Assembly (NCBI RefSeq): GCF_003597395.2
Contig: NC_133774.1
Location: forward strand, 41,480,707 to 41,544,706
Reading direction: 5' to 3'
DNA: 64,000 bases
From: Chelonoidis abingdonii
Lineage: Eukaryota > Chordata > Testudines > Testudinidae
In this document: positions 33,449 to 46,881 of the stretch, in pieces
Layout of the letters: every line of letters begins with the position of its first letter
Position numbering within the stretch: the stretch's first letter is position 1
Position numbers and translations under genes: made by a program
Notes under the pieces: generated by a model
The model's database searches: none
The model's input: only the letters and a program-made list of their open reading frames with translations
Told to the model about the DNA's origin: nothing

Positions 33449-35588
33449 AAATAAAACCATAGTAACTGCCAGTATTCTCACTGTATGGGAGCCTCACACA
33501 AACACCAAAGCAGATGTATTGCAGGTTTAATTGAAAGAAAGCTTTAGCTCTCTTCACAAGCTCACAAAAGTAAACCTTTCTTTAAAAATGTCTCATTTGT
33601 CTTGACAAGAAACAGAGCTCTCGGGCATGAGTTTAAGCAGCTCTTACATTAGGGCCAGTGCTGCTTTGGTAGTGCTCAAATAGCTCCCTTCTATATGCCA
33701 TTAAGCAACAGTGGGACACCATTGCACTCCCTGGGACACAAGGATTGCTCTCTCTATGCCCCTCAACTCAGGTGGAGAAGAGAAGAGCCTGTAGCCCCAC
33801 ATACCCATGTCCCTGTTAGTAGAGCCGGCTGAGCACACATACTGCATCCTCTCAATGGTGGCAGCAGGAGACATACTTGGTTTATTTGTCAGGGAGCTCA
33901 GGGAGCAAATCTGCTCCCCCAAGAGAGAATTCTTCCTGGATCTCCCCATGTGACAGTATAATTCCACCACATAGAGCTGTATCTTACAGGTTCACTAAAC
34001 CCCAGTGTACATTTTCACTCACACAGAGTTGGGACCTTCTTCCCCTTCCATCTCCCAAATAGTGGGGTCCAGATCATGAGCTGCACTTGAAGCCACCTTT
34101 ACACACTCCTGCTTCCACAATCCCGGTCCTGGGGTCATACTGATATCAGGCCAGTCCCTGGTATAAGTCAGAGTGTGCTGCTCTAAATTACACATACTAT
34201 CCCAAATCCCTTTCTCCTGGTAACATCCCTTGTGGTGGCAGCTAGAATCCCACTAGCCATAGATTTTACCATATTGGGTGCTTGAATCAGTCAAAGCAGA
34301 AGCCAAGATCTGGTGCTATATTTCTATCACATTTTCTGCATTTGCCACTAGAGCAGAAATTGTTGTGCCCATTATAAGCAGGGAGAAATATGAAAGCACC
34401 AGACAAAGGAAGGAAATTAAACCCTCATAGCTGTTTGCTGGCCACTGTTGCTTAGTAACCCATTTAGTACCCACATGTTTAGCATGTTTGTGTCATCATT
34501 TCATTGTCATGTCAGGAGGAAATATTCTGCTGTCACAACAAACAAAAATTAATTTTAGAAAAAGATTAAAATGTTTGTTGGATTTTCTAAATCTTTCTTA
34601 CGGGAAGTTTGAATTACTTTTTTCTGAATGTTTTCTTCATTAGTGGAACTACAGTAAGCCAGCTAGGTACCAGTAGAAGTCAGTGAAATAGAAAATGCAG
34701 GGCTGTTAATTCCCTCCCCTTCTACCCCCCACCACACAATGTGCAGATGTGGCAATAAATGCCTTATCTAACCAATTAAGGGTTTTTTTGCGTTTTTCCC
34801 CTCCCTCTAAGCCATAGCAAAAGTGCTCATTTTCACAGTAAAAGTAGTTTTGCACGGAAGCTGCAGGTAGTGAGAAAGTAAACATACTTTTACCTTGGAA
34901 ATGATTATCTGTATATTATCTCAGTGTAATACTTCAGATACTGTTATTACAATTAGCATTACTTTATTTTCCGGAGCAAATATAGAAAAAAAAAAACCTA
35001 GTATTCCTTCAATGTTAAGGTTATGAAGTCACCTACTGAAATTCCAGATTAAGGTTTCTGAAGCAACATGAATTTAGCCACAGATGTATGTTGTTGTACT
35101 GGTACCAATGTCCTTCAAGCACCACAAGACTGTGCCTGCAGTTGTACCCTGCCTTGGGTATACAAGAGATTTATAGTTACCTGCTGGAAGGAACAGCTAC
35201 TTTCTAACCCGAACTCTTCCACCTGATGACCAATAGGGAGGTGGGGCTACCTGAAGGGACTGTGCACTGCCTCAACAGGAGCTCTTGGAGGCATTGTACC
35301 CAAACACAGCAGGTGCAGGGATTCAGGGGGAACGTGGTCACCACACTATCCTTTGACAAGGTGAAGCCTGCACTTCCCTCATGCAGGCAAGCTTTGCTGC
35401 CTGTGCAGAAGGTGGGCTAGGTAGGTATGAGGAGATTTTCAAAGGGACAAATGGAAGTGAGTTGCCCAATGGGAGCTGAGTGCCAAACTGCCCTTTGTGC
35501 CTCTGAAAATCTTTCTGTCATCCTAACACTTCCTGGCATGCAGTTCTGCCAGGCTTAGTAAATATGCTGCCCATGACATTGACCCCCA
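33449..35588. other. Unannotated sequence
   Basis: No gene or repeat family is recognised. ORFs at 33701-34062 lie on both strands. Short A-runs occur near 34988. Confidence 0.45.
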
Positions 35589-35610
35589 ACACACACACAC
35601 ACACACACAC
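35589..35610. repeat. (AC)n microsatellite
   Basis: Eleven AC dinucleotides, followed by AGGTGTGTG, which gives a small imperfect hairpin potential. Confidence 0.95.
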
Positions 35611-35810
35611 AGGTGTGTGCACATGCTAAACACATTTATACAACAATACCCTTAGCAAGGGATAGGAAAAGACAGCGTATTTGTATTTTACATCTCATCT
35701 TTTGTCTCTCTCCATATTGCCCTCTACTCATTCTAATCTCTTTTGTCTTGTCCTTCTACTCTTGACTTTATGCCTTTTTGTTTTACACCACTACTCCATG
35801 TATATTGCTT

Positions 35811-35968
35811 AGGGAGGTTGCGGACTCTCCATCATTGGAGATTTTTAAGAGCAGGTTGGACAAACACCTGTCAGGGATGGTCTAGATAATACTGAGTCTT
35901 GCCATGAGTGCAGGGGACTGAACTAGATGACCTCCCGAGGTCCCTTCCAGTCCTATGATTCTATGATT
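35811..35968 (+). repeat. CR1 LINE 3' end, 5' truncated
   Basis: The stretch begins near AGGGAGGTTGCGGACTC and continues to GGTCCCTTCCAGTCC and tandem ATTCTATG-type ends. This is a CR1 terminus in plus orientation, of a younger-looking subtype than the copy at 4157. It lies in a pyrimidine-rich context that may be L2. Confidence 0.9.
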
Positions 35969-36189
35969 ATGACAGGAAAATAGCCATTTTTTTTATGTTC
36001 CAAGTGTCTTCAATCTCCACTATTTAATCCCCTCCCATAGATCTCTGATTCTAGTGATTCTGCTTGTGTTTTTCCTCCTCCTCTCCTAATGTACTGCCTC
36101 AACCTCCATTTCAAAATGTCAGCATTTATAAGATTGATTAGCCATATAATATAACTCAGGTATTTTAATCTATTTGAAACCTCAACTCT

Positions 36190-36330
36190 CTGTTCCTGAG
36201 CTCCTTATTTTGTCATTTGTGTTCACTGTCTGTCTAGTTTAGACTGTAAACTTCTGGGAGCAGGGACCATGTCTTCTTAAATCTTTGTTAACCACCATCC
36301 TAAATAAAGCCACAGTACAAATGTTTATTA
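36190..36330 (+). repeat. L2-like LINE tail
   Basis: The sequence GACTGTAAACTTCTGGGAG followed by CAGGGACCATGTCTTC matches the L2 3' terminus pattern (ACTGTAAGCTC...GGGCAGGGAC). The upstream pyrimidine-rich sequence (35690-35810 and 35990-36190) may be the same element, split by the CR1. Confidence 0.55.
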
Positions 36331-39300
36331 TGCTAGTATTAACTTGCCCTACACCAGACTTGCCCTACAAAGGCAAATATTCTTGGAGTCCTCTCACCAC
36401 ACTATTTATTAACTGGAAGGTAGGAGAAGTTGCCCTTGATCTATAGGCATGTACGAGGGGAGAAAATATCCATACTGAGCCATGTTAATCCCTTCCTAGT
36501 GGAAAATTGCTCCCCACTGCTGTGCCTCATGTATATTGATTTACTGACCAAACTAAAGTGTGATGATGTAGGCTAAGGAAAATCCTATTATGTCATCCCC
36601 AGAGCTCCCAGATTTTTGGTTTAGATCCTTGTCCTCCATTGTGCTGGCTTTGTATCTCTTGGCGGGGTAAGATAGGTGGAAAGCTGGCTCAGCTGTTTAG
36701 TTGGGAAATTCCCCCAGGGCTGTGAAAATCTCCAAGTGATATAGAGCTAGTATAGCTGACTCTAGGCCACTTTTCTTCCTGGCCTGAGCAAGACAGTATG
36801 TTGAAGGAAAGAAATGTGGCTGGAGCAAAGCTGTACTCTGGTGATTCCCAGTTGCTATAATGGCCCCTTTAGGGCTGCAAATAGCCTGTGCACTTTAGAG
36901 CCGCTCTGAGGCACTATGGGAAGTTCTCATAGCTAATATTTCTGTGCTGCTCTCTCCCTCCCCACAAAGAAGTAGGACATTTGTACTATATAGGAAAATG
37001 TGGCAGGTGGGTGAGGTTAGGAAGCAAATTTTATTTTCAGCCTCAGGTTGGATTTGCTGCTTAGTCAGTGCACCCAACATATTTAAGTACAGCTTAGATC
37101 AAGAGTTTTCCCTTGCGAGGGCAGCAGGTATACAACATGATTTGTTTTTATAAAATTTCTAATCCAGCATGCCTTGAAACGGGAAAGCTGTACATTTTAA
37201 ACCTGTGTATGCATAAAAGCATGAGACTGAATGTGAAATGGGTTCTTATTTCTAACGTAGTCTAGTCTTAGTGTCCAGATTTCTGTAACCACTATCACTG
37301 ATAGACACATTGACAGCAGTACGTTAATATGTGGACACATTTATTTATACTTGCCAGATTTATGGCGCTGGGATTGCACAACTGATTCTCTTATTGCTAA
37401 AGTCATAGTACATGCACATGGTTTCCCCCATCCCATATCACCGGTGTAATAACACAACACAGAAAATAGCCAGACGCTGTAAGGGGTTGCAAGATCCCAG
37501 AGTTTGTGGTTCCTGGTATTTGTACACTGTCATCATTAGGTTTTTGTTTTTTTTTTTACTCAAAGAAATATCTTTACTGTAAAGTGCTAATAATAGTTTT
37601 GGAAGTGCTACAACTGCAGATTATTGGGTCTGGCAAACCTATACTTCCTGGTAGTTTTCTGTAGGGGGATACATGACATCTAGTCGTTGACAAGGAGTCA
37701 TTTGGAGAAATGGCCAATAGTTTTCAAGGGTTTAGCCCTACATCTTCAGTATAAGTTTTTCTTAAACTTATTTTACTTTTAGGTCCATTAAACTTTGTAA
37801 CTGAAACTCATGTTAGGCTTGAACCATATTTTGGAGTGGAATCCCCCTCAGTACTGTAAATGAAATGAGTGAAAAGTGTTGCTCTCCTTTCTGCTCAGAT
37901 TGCAATATGTTTTACACTTTCTCACAGAACCCAGGTTCTGGAATAGATGTATACATACCATTCTGTGACTAGTCCCTTCTCCCCTCCCACTCTCCAATAT
38001 ACTATACAGAATGTGCATCTCTTCTCTATGTACTTATTTATAATAAGTAAAAGTAGTACTGAAACTGAGTAGCTGGGACTCTCCAGTCAACATCCTATTG
38101 CCTAGACTAGTAAATGCATCATGAACATAAGATTGTTCAAAAGATGTACTGGTGTAATTTACCCTCAGTGTTCTGGGCAAACATGTGTGTCTAGATGCTA
38201 TGTTGATTAGATTATTTGTAACTACCTGTATTGATAATTCCCTTTTTCCATGGTACTTGCATTTTTTCAGTCCCAATATATTTCAAAAATTCAGCTGTTC
38301 ACAGGCTCTTACTACTTCTACTGTGTATGCAGCTGGGCCTAAAGTCCATGGTTTTAACCATTAAACCAAATTGCACCAGTTTCTGTTATCACCAAGACAT
38401 CTTGCACAGAATGTCATGTAAATAGCTGACAAAATGAACAGGTACAAATGATGAAAGGAGGAAAAGAAATGGCTTTCCTTTAACTTCAGACTGTACTGCA
38501 TTTGCATCAAGACAAGGCCATGAGCATATTTTGACTGTAAATTAAGGTTCTTTCCATCCCGTGTAGCTTGATTGGATTTTCTGGAGTCTATACTGTGTTT
38601 TGAATTACAGATTTAGAGTATTTTGTATATCTCAGCTCTGCATGCTGCATTAGAACAACAGAAGATCAGATGACAAAACTTTGAGTTCCCTTTCATGAAG
38701 GGAATTAAAAAGATGAGACTAGCATAAAAAACCCCCCACCAAGCTCCTCAGAGAACCTGAAAACATTGTGGTGTATTTGAACCACTGAAGACCATAGATA
38801 TGAAATCCTTGCCAGGGGAAGCATATTTTGCGAGCATTTATTTAAGAAATTAAATGCTAAAAGAAGAAATAAACAATACATAAGCCACTCATAGTAAATC
38901 ATAAAATGAGGATGAATTGCCCAGATCATTTCACACATGCTAAAGCTGGACAGTAAGGGGGACGATAGAAAAAATTCTGAAAAGTATTGCTAGCTGAAAT
39001 GTCAAAAATGTCATCTTAGTTTTTCAGAAGTCTTCTAAAAAGTATTATACTTGCCAACTTTGTCATCTTATTTTGCTGTCATGGCATTTATCTGCTTTCT
39101 GACTTAAGTTAAGAGGCTTGTATTTCTGTTCTTTCTGGTACTCATAGATTGAGGACCACTGGAAAGTAGCAGGGTCTCCTGGGGCTAGAGACATGGATGT
39201 GTCATGAGTGTCCCATTCATTTTAGTGGGTGATCCCATGAGATGTTTTACCAGATACCAAATATCTTCACCTCAGATCAGTGCTCAGTAATATATATAAA

Positions 39301-41324
39301 TAACTTTCACTGTTTAGTCACAGGATGTGTAGTAGCAAAACGGTACTTGTTCTGTTCACCATCTGCTTCCATAAATTTCCCTTTCTGGAATACACATTGT
39401 TTCATTTCCTAAGATGTGGAGGAGCATCTAAATTTTTGGGTGTTTGATGGCATAAAAACATTTTGAGGTTCACCCATGATTTCTCAGTTTTTACACCCAA
39501 GCAGCTGAAAAAGAACAGAGTGATCTGGATAATATGCATTTTATTTAGTCAAAGAAGCAATCTCTACACTTTTAGTTATGAGCAATATTCATTATCTTTG
39601 TTCAACTACAGAAAATTCCTAAAAACTATAGCAAAAAAATAAGAATCTCATCCAGTCTTTTCTCTAATGTAGATGTGGAACTTTTCACTAGTAGGTTTGG
39701 TCTAGATTCTCAAAGGTATTTAGGTGTCTAGTTCACTTGAGTTATTGTCCAAGGGTCAGCAATATGTCTGTACATGGACATAAGTGTCCATGGTAAAAAT
39801 TTTGAGGTCCATCATAATTTTTCAAAAAGTTGAATGACTGAATGACATAACCTCCCGAATGTCCGTCACCAAGAACAGTAATTTTGTCAGGTGTCCATCG
39901 TGCAAAATGGTGGTGCCAACCCCTGCTTTTGTCTCTACACAGTGTGCGAAAGGAGCTTTCAGGACTGCTGGTAGATGGCTGCTGATCCTGATTGTTATGA
40001 TACAAAAGATAACCTTCTTTACTGGCTGCAGAATTAGTGTTAAACGTGTGGAAGTTAGCCCTTCTCTAAGGGTGAAGCCTATGACTCCATCTAGCTCAGT
40101 CAAACTGTGTGGCCACTGGGTATAAAGAAATGTCATGGGAATGCTAAAGTTCCATTGTATCCTTGCATTCTTGGTAGTTTGCTAAATGCCAGCCACCTAA
40201 GAGAGAATTTTAATATTGGAGAAGTCATGGTTTTGCTGCTTAACAGTTTTGTTTTGGAGAAGAACAAACTAGAATGCAGCCTAAAAATTACATGTCACCT
40301 TAAAATAGGGATCGTGAGTACAACCACTGTCTCCAGCAAAATAGCGATTGTGGAATGGGCAAAACAACATCAATTTTGGGTATATTTTGTTTTGTTTTTT
40401 AATTCACATCATATGGACTAGATTGAGGGAATTTCTCACCCATGTGCAAGTGAGGGATAACTAAATCCATAACTCTTGAGCATTGTGAAGCCCCTGGAGA
40501 TATGGACAGATTGAAGCTAGAAAATGGAGAGCTCATGTATGAGCTTTGCTGACCTGAACAGTTGCAGAGCTCTCTGCTGCACAGCTTTTCAGAATATATG
40601 GAAGGCTGACCTTTCCTCTGGATAAGTCAGCCCAGTGTGGAGCAAAAATCCATGACCTTCCAGAGCTTGAGCAGCTCAGAACACCCAATGTGTGCTGATC
40701 TAGCCGACTAAGCATACTGTGATAAAAATGCCAAACCACTACTGGAAAACCAACCAAACTGAGACGGCCAGTTGCCTGCTGCTAGCCAGCATAGTGATCT
40801 GTAGGAAAATCATTAAAGTTAGAATACTTTGAAGATGTAGCTTAATATATCCTCAGAGTTTGCTCTTATTCATCTACTTCTCAGGAAGTCAAGGTTTACT
40901 AGGCTTCTTTTCCAGTTTCACTAAAAGAATAAGTTAATATGTATCACCATGTCAATGATCTTGCCATGCAATATGATGACACGAAAAAATGTAATCATTT
41001 CATGACACAATGTTATGATAACATCTTATCTGTCCAAGATTATTTTTCAAAAAAAAAAAAAAACACGTCAGCCTCAGTAATAGCATAAAGATTCCACAAA
41101 ACGTGTAGCAGGTGGCAACCTTCAAACTGTCCTTTTCTAATCTCTGTTGTATCAATTTCTTCTGTCACAAAAGCCTCTCCTTCGGTGTGTGACATTTAAA
41201 ATTTCATCATTCATTTAGTTGATTATCCATTCAAAGGAAGAAAAAGGTGCATGGTCTTTTTCTAGCTGTGTCTATTTGCACTTTCTCTTATGCAAGGGGA
41301 CGTCCTGTGAAATTGAAAGGGAAT
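36331..41324. other. Unannotated sequence (5 kb)
   Basis: No gene or repeat family is recognised. Poly-T occurs at about 37544-37558. Positions 39742-40136 are open on both strands (up to 104 codons) without family signature. ORFs at 38034-38276 and 38705-38938 also lack signatures. This is the longest interval in which I see nothing recognisable. Confidence 0.45.
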
Positions 41325-41705
41325 ACATTTACAACTGATAAAAGGAAATGCTTTAAAGTAATGTTTAATTTGTATGTGGAATGCACTGCCATAAAACAAC
41401 AGTGAGACCAACAGTTAAGCAGGATTTATAAAAGGATTAAACAGTTATATGGGGAATGAAAACATGCAGTTAATTATAATAGGATAAAAAGAGCAAGGGA
41501 TATAAATCCATCTGTTTCAGTCCCTAAACCAGCCACTAATGGACAGAAGTAGGGAGAAATTTATCTTATGGGCATGTTGTTCCAAAATGATCCTCCAAGG
41601 GGATATTTGCACCTCTCTCTCAAATGTCTGACTGGCCACTTTTGAAAATGATACGGTATTAGATGGCACTGGCCTGATCAGATATTGCAGTTCCTCTGTT
41701 TTAAA
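41325..41705 (+). repeat. CR1-like LINE 3' region
   Basis: The interval has GTGGAATGCACTGCCATAA, then AAAAGGATTAAACAGTTATA, and GATGGCACTGGCCTGATCAG, in the order of the common CR1-like 3' region. The family is the one found in reverse at 11744 and 63808. The copy is quite diverged and the typical terminus is missing. Confidence 0.65.
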
Positions 41706-44700
41706 CTGTGCTTATTTGTGTTAAGACAGAAACATAAACATTTATATTTAGCCTACAGATTAGGGGTATTTGAGTCCTCATATATTGATTGCATTGTATA
41801 GAATCTAGACTGTGATTACAATTATTAACTTGGGGCTTATCTGTATTTTAAAGCTAATGCATATTATGGTAGGGCATGAATTTAAAGTGTGGTAGCTCTT
41901 CCTGAATAACCTCCATCTGTGGACACACTTACTCTGGAATAAAAGTAACTTGTTCTGGTTTAATGGAGTTGTTCTGGTAGGATGCCATGTGTGGACAAGC
42001 CTTGAGTGTGGTAAAGAAGATTGGTGTGTTAGAGCTGTAGAAGATGAGTGACAAAACTCTGTATGTTCTTTCATGGAGGGAATGAAAAAGATGAGTCTAC
42101 CAAAAAATGCAGAAAGTTCTGCATAGGAATGTTCACAAGCTCTCATAACATTCCTTATGATGTATGTGTATCATTAACAAGCATAGAAAGAAAATTTTGT
42201 TCGTAGGATGCATATTTATGTTGGCATTTTTTAGAACTAAAAGGATCAACTCAGAAGCTGTACTCACTACCCTTAACTTTTTCTGTTTTAATATATATTA
42301 GCTTTAAAAGTATTCAGATTTATAAATCGTGGAAACCAGCTGACTGAATGTATGACAAATGCATGATTAATATGAATAGTTTGGCTATGGAACCCTGTTT
42401 TTTAAAAATGGTTGATTAAACTATGGCTATTGTCATATCCCTTCATAACGCCATTACCTGCTTGTACAGTGCACACCTGGGTGTGCTGCCAGTGCAATAG
42501 ATATCTACTCATCTCCCTCTATCCACACATCTCCCCACCAAAATGTCAACATGACTTGCACTCTCCTATTTTACAAGCCTTTAAGGGCTGGGCCGAGTAT
42601 CCTTCTGCCCCTCCTGAATTTTTTTGGGTGACTAGGTTGCTTCTTGTCCATCTGCATTTATTGGGCCCAAACAATAGGCCAACATGGCATGGATTTTTTT
42701 TCTATTTCCTGCTCATTCAAGAAGAATCTGGACTCATTGTCTCCTTCCTCAAACCGAGTTGGTAGGGATAAGTTGTAGAGGATATATCCACTACGGCAAG
42801 AACTGGGATCTAGGAAATGTCATTTTAAACAGCTCTAAACTGCAGAACCATATTGTTTTCATAGAATAAGTGTGCTTCCTATTTTGGTAATGCTGCATTG
42901 TTCACTGAGAGAGCCCTTAGTGAGATGTCCATCCATTCACTATGCTTAGTACTGAAAGAAAATGAGCTATATCATAAAACTCCTGCACTATGTGCATGTG
43001 GATGTTCTGTCCATGGGAAAGGAAATGTGTTGGATGGTCCTCCTCCTCCTCCTCCACTAGCACTAGTAGATTCCAGAAAGCTTCCAAGGAATCTGTGTGA
43101 GATAGAGACTATCTGATGCCCCTGGCATATCAGGTAATCCCATGAAAGTACCCAGTGGCTAGGATACCTTGTATTGCTTTCTACAAGCAATGTGAGATTA
43201 AAATTGGGCAGCAGCACCCCTCTGTGTCTGAATTTAGAATTGTTCATGGCTCTGGAAGAAAGCTGCCTCCCTGCCAAGCAGGGCTCCTGCTCCTTGACTG
43301 GGCTGTTCCTCAAGATTGGGGAACTGAGATGTGACTTCTTTGCTGGTGTGCACCCTCATAAGCGGCAAGGGGGTCCTAGAGCTCCTCCCTTCCCTCCAGG
43401 TGTTGTGTATCCTGGGAGCAGAAGTCACCTTGATTCTTGCTTGTCCTGGAATCCTGGAGCTGGGAACCCAAAAGAATCCATGGGCTGGTTTTGTTCCCAT
43501 AATTGTTCCAGCATGCCCATGCGTTTTCTTGTTCCAGGCACGGCTGTATAGCAACTGCTGCCTTGCAGCTGACCAGAGAGTAAGAGGCTTTTGAAAAGCC
43601 GAGGCTTAACTTAAATAGGCAATGGGGGCAGGGGAAGAGAAGGGTGACACACAGCAGCCCTTTGCAGAGGTTAAGCAGAGAACAAAAGGGGGAAGATTAT
43701 GGGGAATGTGCTCTTCTTTCCCCTGATCCCCCACAGTGCATTTTGGTCTTCTCTCATTCCTCGTGTCCAGTCAAAGGTCCTCCCCTGCTAAAGGGGGTGA
43801 GAGGGTATTTTCATAGCTGAGTTCCAGAACTGGCTCCGCTTTGCCGACTCTGGAAGCAGGAGTCTGGGGTGCAGTCATGCCAGTGGGCTGCAGGCTATGT
43901 AATTAAAAACACCAAAAGAGAAACATATGCACACTTCAGAAAAAAAAAAGATGCCCAAGTTTTAGAGGTCCAGGATTCTGGACTAGAGAGACCACTGTTA
44001 TCACCCGCTATGGAAATTTCTATAATGCTTTTCGTTAGAAAAAGATTCATTGTAGCATCAGACCTCATGTAGCAAAAAAGAAACCTCTAGATGGGTTTAT
44101 AAAGAAATAGATCTTTGTGTGTGTGTTAATTTTTACCGTGTGGTGTGTACCTATGGCTCTCTGTATAATTACATACAAAAATTATGTTAAAAGTATGTTA
44201 TTTAAGTTGCAAAGTCAAGCACTTGGAAAGTTACAAAATGTCAGATTTACAATTCTACATGAAACCCTAACTTTGTCCCCTTATGCATCCAACCTGTACT
44301 CAGTAAGGCAGGGCTCCTGGGGAAAAACCAGTATGTAGTCATGGAATTAAAAACTGTATCATAATGCATTTTGAACAAAGAGGTGAATTAAAGTTCCAAG
44401 CACTCTGATTGACTGAAACAATCCTGTTTCATTTTAATATGTTATCCTGTGAGAGTTTCACACAAGTTAAATGTAGTCTTAATGTCAATTTTAATGTTAG
44501 GATAGATTTGATTATATGAATACTTTCTTTATATTATTAACATGTACCAATAGTCATATCTTACTTGAAATTGACTTTGATTAGATAGAGCATGAAGGCT
44601 TTCCAGCTCTCTGGCAGACGTGAAAATCAAAACCAGCAGTGGTTAGCTGGTTATGTTTAAAAAAAAAAAAAAAAATGTTGAGGTAGATAAAGAAGAAGAT

Positions 44701-44911
44701 AACAAGAGAAAATGTTATTTGCTAAGATAGGTATCTAGAAAGAGAGGAGACTTCTTCTAAAAATAAACTAATATATAACTAAAAAATTAATCCAAATTCT
44801 GAAAGCAGGTTAGGCTCATAAAGTCATATTTAGGTACCTAAATAGACATGACCTGATCTCTAGAGATGCTGAGCACCGCAGCTCCAATTAAGAACTTTAT
44901 ATTAAGATGCC
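41706..44911. other. Unannotated sequence
   Basis: Low-complexity items are a CCT run at 43038-43055 and poly-A at about 44659-44675. The ORFs on both strands at 42972-43594 lie in a G+C-rich patch and have no signature. Confidence 0.4.
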
Positions 44912-45451
44912 TAAGGGTACGTCTTCACTACCGGCCGTATCAGCGGGTAGCAATCGATTTCTCGGGGATCGATATATCGCGTCTCATCTAGACGTGATAT
45001 GTCAATCCCCGAATGCGCTCCTGTCGACTCCAAAACTCCACCAACGCAAACGGCAGTAGCAGAGTTGACATGGGGAGCCACGGACGTCGATCCTGTGCCG
45101 TAAGGATGGTAGATAACTCGATCTGAGGGTATGGCAACACTGGCACTTTACAGCGCTGCAACTTTTTGCGCTCAGGGGTGTGAAAAAACACACCCCTGAG
45201 CGCTGCAAGATACAGCACTGTAAAGCCTCAGTGTAATCAGTGCCGCAGCACTGGTAGCGCGGCTCCCAGCGCTGCAGGCTACACCCGTAGAGGATGTGGT
45301 TTACGTGCAGCGCTGGGAGAGCTCTCTCCCAGCGCTGGCGCTCTGACCACACTCACGGCAGCGCTTTGACATGTTAAGTGTAGCCATACCCTGAGATACT
45401 TTTGTTGCGTATCTTAGTTCGATCCCCCCGCCCCGTGAATACCAGACCTAA
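44912..45451. mobile_element. Harbinger-like MITE (outer) with TAA duplication
   Basis: The element (44915-45448) is flanked by TAA (44912-44914 and 45449-45451). It opens GGGTACGTCTTCACTACC and contains CGATATATCGCG and GTCGAC words with strong foldback. It is interrupted by a second MITE at 45127-45391, which has a TGA duplication. Confidence 0.75.
45127..45391. mobile_element. Harbinger-like MITE nested inside another MITE
   Basis: It opens GGGTATGGCAACACTGGCAC, ends with GTAGCCATACCC, and is flanked by TGA (45124-45126 and 45392-45394). The body is rich in AGCGCTG-type words. It is the same family as 13630-13889. It has entered the outer MITE, so it is the younger insertion at this site. 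Confidence 0.8.
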
Positions 45452-46538
45452 GTGTAGATTTAGAAGCCTTACTAGTCTTCCAGCTTTGAAATTTTTCACA
45501 TCAATGTTTAATTAAGAAAGATATTTCCATCTCTATGATTTTTTTGAAGGGGGGGTCCTTTGTTTAAAATTATCTGAAAGCAAATTTATTAAAAGAGGGG
45601 GCAAGCCATTAAGGAACCAAATTAGTCTTTGATCAAGACATTTTCTAAGGATAAAGTTCTTAGCATGCTGTTAACTAAGATATAGGAGTGTGGTTTTGAC
45701 TTATTTTATTTAACAGTGTCCACCTGAAACAAAACAGTGGTAAGACTTTATTATGTGGTCTACTATTAAATAGTAGATGGTGGAGGGAAATACTGTGCTA
45801 CCTGGCCTCAGACTAGGGAAAGAAAATGTGATTTGTTGTAATGGGCATGTATGCTATAATAATAGGTAGATTGCCTGCTAGTGGCAGGTCTGGTTTGGTT
45901 ATTAAACCTGAATATAAAAAAAAAATACATGCATGAAAGAGCACAAGGAAGGCCACCATTGTAATTCTGCTAATTATATCTTCATAGTGATGCAGCATTA
46001 ACAGTATATTGTATCACAAGAGGAGTTATAAGCATGTGAATTGTATTTTATCTAGTACCTTCTTTAGGATAGTTTGCCTACTAAAGTTACTTACATATGG
46101 AGATTAATTAAACCTTGTTCACCACATACCTGTATGATTTTTGTGTTTCTTTTCAATAACTGAAAATAGACAGCATGCAAAGATAACGTAAAGATCAGCA
46201 AGATGTCTGCCTCTTAGATAAGAACTGCAAATCCCAATTAAATCTGGTAATAGATCAATCCAAAGAGCAAGTAAGAAAAGCATTTATTCTATGTAATTAT
46301 CCATTATAACAAAGGACAAAATCTGTCTTCAGATGGGTAAGAGCTATAGTAGCAGATACATTTCTAATCCATCTGTTTCTATCTTATGTTAGCGGATGTT
46401 GTTCTGCTGACAAATAGATTACTTACAGGCATCTTGATAATATTTTTACCTAAATAAGTTTTTTTCTATTAAAAATTAAATGCTGCCAATCTGTCTTGAG
46501 GTTTAAAAAATAGGGTAATCAGTTTTGCTTATTATACA
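45452..46538. other. Unannotated sequence
   Basis: No gene or repeat family is recognised. Confidence 0.45.
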
Positions 46539-46837
46539 CTGGTCTACAATTTTTGAGAAGTCGTCTGTTTCACAGATGAAATGTGGTATTTATTGTGTAT
46601 TTTGATGTGCTGAATTCAAATATGACAATTAAAACAACTGTTTGGCTACTGTTTCTAAGATATTTCAGTTTTTACATTTTATGTCTATGTATATTGTGTA
46701 GATAGTAGAGTTTTAATCATAAATTGTAAACCTAGGTCTTTTCATGTGTTTATGGTTGCTTTACATGATAATATTTCACCTGTCCTGTTTATGTAACACT
46801 TTAAAAATCAGCAAAAGGGTTATATAAATAAAATTTA

Positions 46838-46843
46838 TTATGA
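46838..46843 (-). promoter_or_regulatory. Possible polyadenylation signal
   Basis: The hexamer AATAAA is present on the minus strand about 40 bases downstream of the ORF stop at 46882. Function is inferred only from position. Confidence 0.35.
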
Positions 46844-46881
46844 AACAAAAGGCAAAAAACTATTATGTACATAGTTTAGTC

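Noticed and set aside
36331..41324. Hidden gene in the 5-kb featureless interval
   Set aside because: I looked for exon-like open frames with splice sites and domain motifs and found none that I could support by eye.
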